Below, piece by piece: positions 34,045-45,436 of a stretch of 64,000 nt of DNA (within the stretch, counting starts at the first letter, position 1; every line of letters begins with the position of its first letter). A model generated the notes under the pieces. The model ran no database searches and was not told the DNA's origin. It saw nothing but the letters and a program-made list of their open reading frames with translations. Position numbers and translations under genes: made by a program. Origin of the DNA: Ectocarpus siliculosus (lineage: Eukaryota; Sar; Phaeophyceae; Ectocarpales; Ectocarpaceae). The stretch is taken from positions 896,112-960,111 of the forward strand of contig FN649734.1 in the NCBI GenBank assembly GCA_000310025.1, written 5' to 3'.

Positions 34045-37000
34045 TTATACTAGCAGACGGTGCAGGAGCTTTGCTCTGCTAACCCGACCAACCTTCACGT
34101 CTTCGAAACCAGCGTTGCGCATCAATTGCTCCAGCTCCGCCAGTTCGAAGAACTTGAACCCATCCCTCCTCCGGGAATTTCCAACGGTATTTCCAGCGGT
34201 ATTTCCAAGGACAGCAGAGCTGCCACAGAGCAATGACAACGAAGGGACAAATGAGGGCCGGGCGGTGATTTTTTTCAGGTATGAGGAGCCACAAGCTATG
34301 CAGACGCAAGAAAAAGAACAGCTCAGACGCCCGAGTGAGCGGTGACATCAGTCAAGTATTGAAGAGCACATAAGCCTCCCGCTCTGGGACCTACCACTAT
34401 CGCCGGCGCAGCAAACGAAATGGTACAGGTATTGTAGCCAGCCGGGCGGCGAGCCAGGTCACTCAGCCAAGAGAGCTTAATCGTTCTTCAACCGCAGCTA
34501 CAATCAGTCCTGCCTCTCATCCCCTCTCTCTCTCGTTGTCTAGTTATTACGTGCTGTGTCAATCAACCAAGAGAGCGTATTGAATGGCGCTATCATACGG
34601 ATGCTGTCGAGCGCCACATCCATCGGGAGACTGTTGGCACACCCACTTGAGGAAGGTTGTGGCGAAGAACCCTCTGCCGGGCTTGAGCACCCGGTGTACC
34701 TCCGACAGCGACTCTTCCAGCTTGCTCCAGCAGTGCAGAGCCGCACCCGCGTGGACGCCGTCGAGGGACTCCGTCTTCAACGGCAGACGGCTGACGTCGC
34801 ACCTGAGAAACGGTTTGCATGTTGGGGGTTCGAGGATTAGGGACAAGCCGTTCGTGCAAGCCACGCCAAACTGCAGTTATTAGGGCGCTGTAGGGCCGTG
34901 TGTACACGTAGAGTGCGCCTGTGGTGTGGCATAGGACCGCGGTAGGACTGCGACAAGAATCAAGAAACCAACATCTCCATTCCTTCATTTGGGACCTTTT
35001 CTGAGGTTGTATGCAGTATGTGTAAAACGATGAAACAACACGGGACATAGGCAGCGCGTGCGAGTCGAGGATCGAAGGTTCCGCTTCTGGAGCGCGAGGG
35101 TTTACTTTGTTGCGGGCAGCTGGCTCTTTGCTCTCCTGGCAGAAGGGAGCTAGTCGGGCAGCACTAATCTTTCTTGAGGCACCTGGGGCCGTGGAGCAGT
35201 GGGCGGGGATGCCAAAGACTCCGTGTTCAGGGGTATCGGACTCATACAAACCGCCGTTTTTCCCCAAAAAGATCGAATGGCTACAGCTACAACTGAGACC
35301 ATCTGTTTATGCATTATCTATTTATTTTATATACTTCAAGTATGAATCTTTTTGAGACCATGGTCAGGGTTTGGGGCATCCGCCTCCAACAGTAGCCAGC
35401 CAGTCAAGTTAGCCAATTCCTAGCGCCAAGTTCCTTCGGTTGGGGTGTAAGCTCGCCCCGGTGGTCTAGTTGGTATCCTCGAAACCTTCTAGAGGTCAGG
35501 TCAGGGGTTCGAATCCCGGTGACAGCGAGCTTTTCTTGCAGAGTGAGTTTTTCTCTCGCTTCCGCTCCTGGCCTAGTGGATAGCGCTAGTTCGTGTGTAC
35601 ACAGAGGGAAGAGAGTGCTGAACTCTTCACGCATTAAAAATCGTAGGCAAAGTACCGCAGGAGGGGAGGGTAGAGAGGAGCTCTTCTGTGTGACCACGGG
35701 TTGGAGTAAAACGGCACTAGTGCTGTGAGCGCTGATTTGAAGTGAAGACAAAAAAAAAAAGACCTCGTTGCGCGTCTTTTCGGCGGCTCGGGGGTCCAAT
35801 CCTTGAAACGTTGTTACAGAAAAAGTTAAGAAAATGCCCGACTAAAAATGTGAGAACCGGATATTCTCCACGGGGTGGGGTGAAAAAAACAGAGATAGTC
35901 TGGCCAAAACAGCAAGAACAACGTGCCTGATGAGCTCCGGAGCCCCCAAGTCCTCCTCCCGGAAGCGCCGAGCAGTTTCAGCCAACATGGTGGGCGACAG
36001 GTCTCCTCCAATGACACGGGAATACCTGCTCAAAAACGTGGAGCAAGAGGGGGTGGACCAAAACACTTGGCGTTAAATGTGTGGGTGTGGCGTGCGATTG
36101 AGTGTCTACTTCTCTCTCTGAAGCTCCTGCTGGGCGACGGGTCACACACGGGCGTGCCTAAACGTAAGCCTAGCTGCCCTAGGCAGCAAACTCACATCCC
36201 TCACGACACAACAATGCGTTCAGGCTCGCGAAACCTATCCAACACAACGAACGACAGACGTGTTTTTTTCATCTACAGAGGTGGCTCCGATACAAGATAA
36301 AGAGAATTGAATCGGTTGCCACGGACTCGACCCTCTACTACTGTAGTATTGTTGATGGCACCTTCAAATTCCGGTATAGAGGGGGCTCCGATTTTGAGGT
36401 TTGAGGGCCTTTGTCACACCACCCTCTTGCATCGGAGCCACGGCTGTGCTGGCATAGGATATTAAAACAGGACCAACCAGCGAAACTGCTGCCTGGGTGT
36501 GTGCAAGGACTAAGACTAAGGTTCACCTGCCCGAGGAGACGAGCCTTCGCATCATGAGACCGCTCCCGCAGGACAGGTCGATCACCGCCTTACCGTCGGC
36601 CCCCGTGCTCGAAAAGTACTCCGACGCCTGTGACCCCCGGAAGGTGTTGTAGTGTTATAGCATTGTGTGACAAACGTGGGCTTTTGCTTTCTCGCTTCTT
36701 TGCTGGTCTCAATTATCCTTGGCGCCAGTCTGTACTCTGTGATACGAAGTTAATGTTTTGATGCAGCAATCGGGATTACCCAGGAGGAAGTCTCCACCTT
36801 TTCCTCCGACGGTGCCGTTATGACAACGACTAACTCGAGCGTGAGCACCCTATGTATGACGACTACATGTATGATGTTCGTTGCTGTGGTGAGGAAAGGC
36901 CCAGGATGGGGGGAGTATATAGTTTTCTTCACCAAAAACGGACAACCTGTTGCCACGACATACAGGCGTCATCGTACCACAGAAACACAAATCTCGAAGC

Positions 37001-39592
37001 AATCGCAGATGCCAACATCAACCGCCCGTCAGCATCGACCAACCTCCTCCCGCCCCACCCCCGCAACAGCAATCACGCCTCACCAATCGGAACTCCTCAT
37101 CGATCCCGGGGAAGCCGTTGGCGCTGAACCCTTGCCTCCAGCCGCGCTCGTACAGCCAAGACACTAGCGGGGTCTGAAACGTGCCTTCCTTGACAGCCTC
37201 TCCCCTGCTCAGGCTCCAGGTCGGCTTCAGGGGCTCCGCGAAATCGACGAATTCGGTCCCTATCGGGTACTGGAACGGGGACGGCGGGTGGAGGTGTCGG
37301 TGTCAAGCGCGGTGTATGCGTGCATGAAGGGGGTGTTATCGAACAGGAGTAAACCGGTAGGATGTTGCTTCGATGTATAACGCTGACGCCTACCGACCGA
37401 CTTTTCGGCGTGTTGTGAAGAGGATGAACACAACGCGACACAGGCCGACTCGTGGACAGCCCCTGCCGGCACGGGCACGAACCGTGCAAGACCCTTTGTG
37501 CCTCCAACCGCCAGTTCTTGGAGACCTCTTTCTCTCGCGCGCGGGCGTACAAAACTAGCAATGACCCGGAACACCAATCGAAGCATGCGAGACATGACGT
37601 GTTGCGATTGATGCGTGCCTTCAATCCACGCCGGGGTTTAACGATGAAGGGGTACTCTCCGGATGCACGTGATACCCAACGACCGCCCGCCTAAACTCCT
37701 TTCGCGCTTCCAAACAGCACCGATCAGAGAACTGCTCTTGTGTTTCGTATACCTTGTTTCCCTGACACCCATAACCAAGGTTTGTCACACCGTATTTCCG
37801 AGGGTTCTCACGCAAAAAATAACCCCTTCAACAGGTAGCAAAACCGTGGGAACATATTCGTTTTATTTGAGGAAACCCGGCTTCCAATCGTCCTCTCACA
37901 CCGAAGAAAGAGCCACTCAACAGCGATACCACGAGTTGTAGCGTTGTAAAGGGGGTGTTGTGTTCCGACCCCCCTCTTCATCTCATCTCTCCAACCTCCG
38001 CTGGCCAAAGGGCTACCGTCTCACCTTCACGCCTGGCCTCTTATCCGAGGACTTGTACGCAACGAGCAACGAACCCGGCCCCACGCCTCCGTACCATCGA
38101 ACGCCATCGGTGAGGTCACCAAGAGTCGACGGGCACGCCAGAATCGGGTCGCCTGGTGTCGCTTGGCCCTCATCGCCATCCTTAACGGTCTGACACAAAC
38201 AGAAACGTGTTATTGGAGGGCGGGAGGGATACCCAGACAGGCAGGGATGGTGGATATTTTGAGTGTGGAGAGGCAGGGCAGAATGTAGCGTTCTGCGGCA
38301 AGATGGTCCTCGTCATTCACCATCGTCGATTGCCCCGCGCAAAAAAAAAGCGAAAGTACTGTTCAGGGCGGAGTATCGAAATGAAACAATGATAGTCACG
38401 ATCGTGAGGCTTGGTTGATAGTTAGGAACGTCCGTCCAGCAATATATGTATGAAGACGCACGAGTCGAGCCCCAAGCAAGTCTCCTTCGGAAAGAGGGTT
38501 GGGGCGCTGCCGCTAACCAGCTCGTATGGAGCGATCAAGAGGAGTAGAACACAAAAAATAACGTACACAATTCCCTGCACAAAACTGACTTTGGGACCAC
38601 GATGGTGTCGAAGGTGATGGTGTGATGTGAATGGAGACGGAAAACCGAGGAACCAACCCATTTTATTGGAGACAGGATAAAGGGTTTTCGGGAACGCTAG
38701 CTGTCCATGTCTCCCGTAGCCCGCCCAAAGGGCGCAAGAGGTGCCGCCAGCTGTCAGACCACACTTTCAAATGTTGGCAGTGCTCGTGGCATATCCAGCA
38801 AGTGCACGTGTCCATTGCCGCAGCATCAGGTATCGCCACAGCGTCGGTGATCAACAAACCCACTCACTAGCAGTGTACGGGGCTTGCACTGTTCCCGCTT
38901 CTTTTACCCTAGCGGGGAGGGTGTCTCCGGGAGCCGAAAATTACATCCACGGCCGCGCACGGCAACGACCAACCGAGTGACTACTCAAGTTTTGCTCGTA
39001 ACGACTCGACTCAAGGCTCAAGGTTCGCTGCATCGTGTTCCGCCGCACCTCTCCGAACACGCCCAGCAAGGCGGACTTGACGGCTGCCCTCTTCTCGTCC
39101 TCCTTAACAGACGGCGACGCCCCCGTCGCTGCGGCGTCGGCAGCTGCCGACAAACAAAGCCTCCCCGGCAGCGAGTTTTTTGCCGTTGGTATTCTTTTCG
39201 ACCTCACGGGTAATCTCAGCTCTGTCGGCACCGGGAGGACGACACGCAGGGAGGGGCAAGGTCTACGTATCAACGCAACACGGTTGCAACGGTCCCCAGG
39301 TTTTGGGAGCTGCCGTGACCGAGGAAAAGTTACCTAGTCTGGTCGCATCTCCGCCATCCATCCATCCCGAGCACAAAAAAACGAAAAACCAACAACGGGT
39401 CCGGTCCGCTCATCTCTCACCGTGTGATGCTGCGGACGTTCTCGCGGGAAGGGCAACGAACCCGGCGGTGGCGGGAGAGGCCGGCCCGTGTTTGCCGCCG
39501 CCGGCGGCTGCGGAAGCTACGGCGGGAGAGGAGCACCCCGCGGCGAGAAGCACCGCAAGAACGGTCATCTTTGTCGTGGGGGGGGGCGGCAT
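34045..39592 (-). CDS. Plastid-type SAM-dependent methyltransferase (Methyltransf_11)
   Basis: Probable plastid-located class I methyltransferase resembling plant At1g78140/At2g41040-type proteins; substrate unknown. Exons are 39592-39421, 39221-39049, 38189-38025, 37269-37084, 36627-36527, 36025-35927, 34802-34647 and 34168-34045. They join in phase to 391 codons plus TAA. The first exon has a signal-like core (TVLAVLLAAGCSSPAVASA, residues 10-28) followed by AGFVALP (43-49), reminiscent of the heterokont ASAF plastid-import motif. Next come FVDFAEPLKPTW and FQTPLVSWLYERGWRQGF. SAM motif I is VIDLSCGSG (247-255), followed by GGDLSP, CDVSRLPLK and HRVLKPGRGFFATTFLK. The last exon starts FKFFELAELEQLM after the junction. 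Intron 6 has a GC donor (CAG|GCACGT). A small exon between 34169 and 34646 could be missed, and the last acceptor is ambiguous by 3 nt. An alternative start is ATG 39568. Confidence 0.88.
35451..35760 (+). mobile_element. tRNA-derived SINE in methyltransferase intron 6
   Basis: The head at 35451-35530 has an A-box match (TGGTCTAGTTGG), a perfect B-box (GGTTCGAATCC at about 35507) and self-complementary ends (GCTCGC/GCGAGC). A second A-box-like stretch (TGGCCTAGTGGATAGCGC) follows near 35569, suggesting a composite head. The element ends in an 11-A run at 35750-35760. The T and anticodon arms do not fold as a functional tRNA. It is antisense to the host gene. Confidence 0.72.
36277..36430. repeat. 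MITE-like repeat, copy 1
   Basis: Shares GAATCGGTTGCCACGGACTC-like sequence, then GACCCTCT, GGTATAGAGGGGGCTCCGAT and GAGGGCCTTTGTCACA-(C/A)CACCCTCT with 57545-57680 in the same order. Complementary AGAGGG/CCCTCT motifs give it inverted-repeat potential. It lies in methyltransferase intron 5. Confidence 0.75.
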
Positions 39593-42500
39593 CCTGGTTG
39601 TTGCTGTCGCCGTCAAACGCTTCTGTCGTCGCGCAAACAGAACGCGATTCGGGCTGGGACGGGTTGGATCCAACGGCGGGATGGAATGGAACTTCCATGC
39701 AAGGTTGGAGGCATGACAAAAACATACAAAGCCGTCCCCCCACCCGCATTTTTTCCACTACAGCAGCTGTATGCGGTGCAGGATAAACAAACGCAGACAA
39801 GTCTGCTCCAGGGTCCAAGCAGAAGGCAAGCACGGGCGGAGAAAACAACAGTGTTCCATACGGGGTAGCGTTTTCATGGAGAGGGTGGCGGTTGTTGCTC
39901 TTCGGATAGTTCCACTCAAAACGTCACAACCAAAAGCGGCCGAATGGAGAGGATCTGTTTCCTATGCTAGCGCCACCATTGGACATGGGGTCCAACTGGT
40001 GGTGAGGTTTAGAGGTTTATTCCACAGGCTGAGAGTTCAGGTACATCAAGTGTTCTTACTGTTGGAGACTGTGTCCATCCCACAGTCTCGACGCAGTTTT
40101 CCAAAGTTTGCAAGGGGATGATCGCACCACGTTGTGTTAAATTGGTCAAGCACCTTTGAGGCAGTTGCACAGTGCTTACAATTGTCTCTGGAAGTGAAAG
40201 CACCAGAAAATAAACTAAGTCATATGCAGCTGTCATCCGTACGCAAGGAAGTAAGCACAAGATGCCGAACACCCATAGCAGGATGCAGCGCACCCTTCAT
40301 GCGACTCGCCGAATACCTCACGATGCTTCGCGCTTGGTGATGTGAGAGCAGAGAACCCGGCGTGCTCCGTCCCGGCTTTGTAGGAAATGCGAGGCCAATG
40401 GTCTAACGACTACGGCATGCACGACTATGAGTATGAGTATGAGTACACCCCCCCCCCCCAGCCCAAGACCACAGGTCGGTGCGCTGGATGCCTGTTTGCT
40501 TGGAAACGATGCAACTATTGACCCGGAGCGAAGACGCCTAGCCCTGCTCACAGAACCAAACATTTTCAAGTCAAGTCCTTCACGCCACACCAAAACATGC
40601 TACATTTAAGCTACCCCAAGTCTTTCTTTCTCTTGTTTTAACTACAGTAGGGTTCACTCATCGTGTCCACCAAGACTTGGGCCGAACGATAAAACCGTAC
40701 CCCTATGTGTCCATGGGGGGCGGCAGTTTTTCTTCATCAGATTTGGCGACGGGAATGCTCTAGGATGAGCGAGAGAGCGTGCTATGCGTACAGTCCCGAA
40801 GAGAGAAGGCCGGGTAGTCCAAGGGCAGCTCCAGCTCCACGCGTGGCTTTGGAACTGCTGTCGAATCCAGAGCTGGGTTTCTTGCTATTCTGTATTTGCG
40901 CCAGTGGTTGGGTGATCTCTACATCTGTCATCTACAAAACGATGTTTATGTCATTGCGCATAAAAATTGCGTTGCGTTGGTCTTGAGGAGGACATACGAT
41001 TGTCTACCGTAGTCAACAGCAGGATAAATCAGGAATTGTGTCGGGCAATAAAGTCAACCCGGGTGTTATTACGCGAAATAAGACTTGGGGGTAGTTTAAA
41101 CGCAGCATGTTATGGTGTGGCGTGAAGGAACTGACTTGAGAGGGTTGAGTCAATTGAGCAGGGCTAGGCTTAATTCTGGTGTTCCTTTACGGTATGCAAA
41201 GTTCATGACCGAGGGTAGGATCTGATAATATTGGGGAGGGGGAGGTTTATGGTTGGAAAATTGGTGGAATTGTTGACTAATATTAGAGAGAGAGGGGGGG
41301 GAGGTGATGTGCGCCCTGCTGTTCATTGTTCGAATTTCCCTGCTGTTTTCCCTGCCCAAGAAGGTCAACAATGCACCCTTCGATCACGGGACACCTTCAA
41401 GACGCACGCACACCGGCACAGCTTTAAATATCTCCGCGACAGAGGCCACCGCTGGCTGATCCCCGACATTTGACAAAGTGTACGGTTTTTCCGAGGCCCA
41501 CTGACAAGTGTAGTACTCTATATACACTAATGTAGTACACGTCTCACCACGAAAAATGGGGGGACTGTTGTCGCCATAATAATAGGACGAAGGCACACTC
41601 GAACCGGTTGTTCACTCAGACCTACACATCTCCCGCGTTTACGAATTGTTGGTTTTCTCTTCTTGATTAAGAGCTTGTTTCACCAGCAGAACAAGCATTG
41701 AGTCGATCGCCAATTATCGGGGGCAGTTGTCGCTGCAGCGGCCATGGTTGGTTACGGGTTGAAGAAAGGCTAAACGACCGTTACATGTACGACAATCACA
41801 GTCTGAAAGGACTGCTGAACCACAGTGTCAGTAGTAGATCGCCTTTGCGCCTCACGGGAGCAGCCGCAGCGCGTCATCGCCGCTTCTCTTTTTGCCCCAC
41901 CGAATCTTCCTGGAATTTTCTTTATTTCTTGCTGAGGTATGATTAGTCCTACTGCTCCGCAAACCCCAGAGCTTCCTTCGTAAATCTCAGTAGACACTTA
42001 CGAGAAGGGCAGACGAGTGGACGAGGCCCAACAAACAGGGGGGAAATGAGAAAGACCCCACGAATTTGAGTCCGCAATGACGATGGGGAGCGATACATAT
42101 GCCGACCTCTGAGTCGACAAGTATATCGCGGTGTCCTCTACAGCAGTAATGCCAACTCACCATCCAAACACGGCATGTGTGCTCTGCGTCATTTCACATA
42201 TCCAAAATTTAAAATTGGGTGATGTTGCCGCCGAAATCAAACTGCCATTTTGCTACCACTACCGCTGCGTGATCGAGAATGCACTTAGTTTCCCAACGTG
42301 GCAGTGTAATCAAAGTCTTTTTTTGCAAATCGCTCCTGAAGTGTGGTGTGCATGTGATGTTAACGCTTGGCCCTGCAACCTCGCGAACACGTCAGATTCA
42401 GTACTCTGTACATAGTCTACAGGTTGTGGGCGAGCTGCGGGATCCGGAAAGGAGACGATCGCAGGGCTTCCCCCTTCACTTCTTACCTTATGGCAGCAAG

Positions 42501-44083
42501 ACTTGTCTCGTCTCTCTCTGTCTATCTCCTTGTCTGGACCACACTCGCTGTCCGTCTTGTGTGCTAGGCAGCGGAGGTGTGGCAGTAGCACAGTTGCTGG
42601 TTGGTGAGTTGGTGAGTGCCTCTGGTGGGGTTGCATATCATACGGCAGGTTTCAAGCGCATGCACGTCGCTTGATTCGCCTATTCTGCGGAGCCCCCTGA
42701 CAGCGCTAACAAGGTTCTGTCTAACTGCTTATGCTACTGTCTTACAGTCAACGTTGCACCCAGCTGCAGGACACTGAGAGAGAAAGAGAGAGAGAGCGGC
42801 AACAGGAGGGCGGGAGTACTTTCTCCGTTTGTAGCACTGGGCAGTCCTTGCCTCTGGGTTTCAAGGGGGCGGCGGAAACACCAGGGCAGCACTGGAAGGA
42901 AAGCTGCCGAAGGTGCGGCACGATTTAATCCGCCTACAAAAGTAGTGGTGTCACATTTTATATCGTGCTTTCAGGAATTGTGCATCGCGTTGCTTTGAGC
43001 AACGCGTGCAGCTTGGCAGGAGTTGTTTGCTTCTACGGTGTTGTGCCAAATCATCCAAGGATAACGCCGTTTCCAGTACATGGCGTGTGGTGCCGCTGTG
43101 TCGGCATCTTGGCCCTCTCACGGGACTGTGAGCTTTATTTGTTCTCTCGCGGCCCCTCGTGCCTCTTTCTGTCTGTTGTTTTCGTGTCCCGGCACCACCA
43201 ACCAGCGCGGCGAGATTGATCTAGAGTAATAAGAGAAGCGAGAGAGAGAGGCACGCCACGAAAGTTTTCCCAGGATCCGTCCTGCGCTGTTGGTGGAGAT
43301 TAGCGGTGCACTCGAACACACGCCAAAATCCGTGCCGGTTTTCTGCGGGGTGGATGGAGTTGAGCCGGGCGTAGAGCGTAGAGCCGGAAATATGTCTCGG
43401 TTTCTCATCGATAAAATCAACGATGTTGGCCTCACACACGACGTTGCTTTTCGACATGGACGAGTGTTTGAGCAGCATTCAATCTATACCCCGCCAAGGC
43501 CACACACGCCCTGTCTGGCGTGTCTGTAGTCGATGGCATGTCAAGATTCTTCAACGAGATCGCCGTCAACCCCTGTGGTTGCTACAGAAGCCAACACTGC
43601 CATCCTTGCTCGGACTACATGATACTACTTTTGTAGTTTAAGCGGACACGTTTTTGTACTCCAGCGGGTACTTTTTCACCCCTCCCAATCTCGTCTCCTG
43701 CTCAGTCGCACGAGATCCTCAAGTCGTGCTCCTCACATCGGCCATGGCTTCGGGCAACCGCAGGGGAGGCGCTCATTGCAAGCCATAACCTCTATCGTAG
43801 AGCACTTCATCACCCTTGTTTTCGCTTTAAACCAAAGATAGATGTGCTTTCCCACCTTGTTTGGCGTCAAGCCGGTACAGTACTGCGGTACATGGCTGTT
43901 TATCCAGTTTTGTAGCTATGGCAAACGGGAGGGAAATTTTAAGCACAAGCACCTACCAGAGTCTCGGCACTAGGCCAATACTCGGCGACAAGGGGTTATC
44001 ATGAGAACAATGAAGTCGTACCGTATCACATGGGATCACCGCTAGATACTGCGATCGGAGTCGGAGTACCGTATTAGTCGGAG
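39593..44083. other. Large intergenic region between divergent methyltransferase and Rab genes
   Basis: About 4.5 kb. The left end should contain the methyltransferase promoter. Apart from the tRNA-like fragment near 40361-40447, with its adjoining (GAGTAT)n and poly-C tract, no gene or repeat is supported. A frame near 43221-43478 on the minus strand looks protein-like but is short, without splice or family evidence. Confidence 0.45.
40361..40447 (+). repeat. tRNA-like repeat fragment, copy 1
   Basis: Contains TGCTCCGTCC and then GGCCAATGGTCTAACGACTA with an A-box-like TGGTCTAACGA, followed by CGGCATGC and GAGTAC plus a C run. The same order of blocks recurs at 62820-62898 just after a LINE fragment. 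No B box is visible. Confidence 0.55.
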
Positions 44084-44940
44084 AGATGGCACCGGTCGGG
44101 GAGATGACACCGGGGTGCGCAAAAAAATGTAAGAACGGCATGATCGAATTCGATTTCCGCACCGGGGTCGGTGAGATCGCACCCGGTGCGATCTCACCGA
44201 TTTTGCACGTGGGGACGGTGTCAGCGCCACTCCTGTATGTACGTATGCATGGTCGCCGTTCACGCCGGATGCCAGTTTTCATTATTTTTTTGGTGTGGAA
44301 GTTGCCAACCGTACACTCAACCAAACACACAACGTACAAGCCGCACCTACCCACCTTACACAACACGAAACTATTGTACTGCTGCGTACGCACTAGTATC
44401 CGTCGAGGAAGCCCGAAACGAAAGCGGAAGACAGCCTGATACCGTATGTACCGGTGCCTCACATGGGAACCACATCATTTTTTGTCCTTGTCACGCCATA
44501 GCCAAACTCGCATCGAACACAAGACCACTCGCTGCATGGAAAGCTGTTGCGTACAGCCTACGCTGCCGACACTGGTGTGCTTCCAACCAGCAACAACGGT
44601 ACCTACGTCTACTGATCATAGCATTGTCAACTAGCATGTGCAGAAGACCGTGTGTGTGCGTGGGTATGCCTACACTGGTATCAATACTAAGGTAACGGTC
44701 GGGGAGATGGCACCGGGATGCGTGCATACAACACCTGTGTGCATTTCATCAGGGATGCCACCGGTCGGCGAGATCGCACCGGGGTGCCTTGAAAAAACTA
44801 AACGTAATGATTTGATTGCATTTCCGCACCGGGGTCGTAGAGATGGCACCGGTCGTAGAGATGGCACCGGGGTGTGATAAAAAACCCGAGGAATAAACAT
44901 TTAAGTAAACGATCGCACCCGATGCCATCTCTCCGATTAT
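44084..44940. repeat. Array of GAGATNGCACCGG motifs with a 31-nt palindrome
   Basis: GAGAT(G/C)(G/A)CACC(G/C)GG-type 13-mers occur near 44084, 44099, 44172, 44705, 44769, 44841 and 44857. Inverted forms occur at 44185-44199 and 44909-44935. Two larger related blocks, 44084-44190 and 44764-44880, share GCACCGGGGTGC, an A-rich stretch, ATGAT, then ATTTCCGCACCGGGGTCG. At 44169-44199 the motif forms a perfect inverted repeat with 15-nt arms around one base. Confidence 0.85.
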
Positions 44941-45436
44941 TACGGTACTAAAGTTGCCAAAAAAATGTTTGAAAATTATCCTATCGTCTTATTCCAGCGA
45001 GGGCGCCGTATGGCCTTTAGAACAGCCCAAAAGAAAAAATCGGGAAGAGGATACCGACCGGAAAATGAGATAATCGCAAAAATTGCGTTTGTTCCCTGTT
45101 GAATCGTTCGAATGTCCAGATTCCCACGGGGGCTGTTGGTAAACACAGCAGTACCCGTATGTGTGATTGTGTGATTGGGGCGGGGGCTAGGGTGGATGAT
45201 CGAAACTCGGTGGTTTAGTCAAAACAGACGACGGCGCCCGAGATATTTGAGGACTGCTCGTTCAAGTGCACGTTTGGCTGCCATAGCATTCGGTAGGCCA
45301 CAAGCGCTACTGCTCACTTCTCACCATGTCTCCTGTTTGAAGAGTTTCAATTTTTCTCCACGTGTTTGTCGTCATGTCTCAAACGGCCGGTGCCCCCCCC
45401 CCCCCCCCCCCCCCTGTATGCGTGGCCTTCCTTTAG
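44941..45436. other. Upstream region of the Rab gene
   Basis: About 0.5 kb directly 5' of the Rab start. It ends with a 22-base poly-C tract at 45393-45414, only 22 nt before the ATG. No core promoter element was assigned. Confidence 0.5.

Noticed and set aside
35451-35530. Functional tRNA gene
   Set aside because: A and B boxes and paired ends are present, but the T and anticodon arms do not form a proper cloverleaf. The sequence continues into a longer element with an A tail.
35404-35799. 131-aa minus-strand frame containing GIRTPDL and DHRGE
   Set aside because: It is the antisense translation of the SINE's tRNA-like B-box region, a common source of false proteins.
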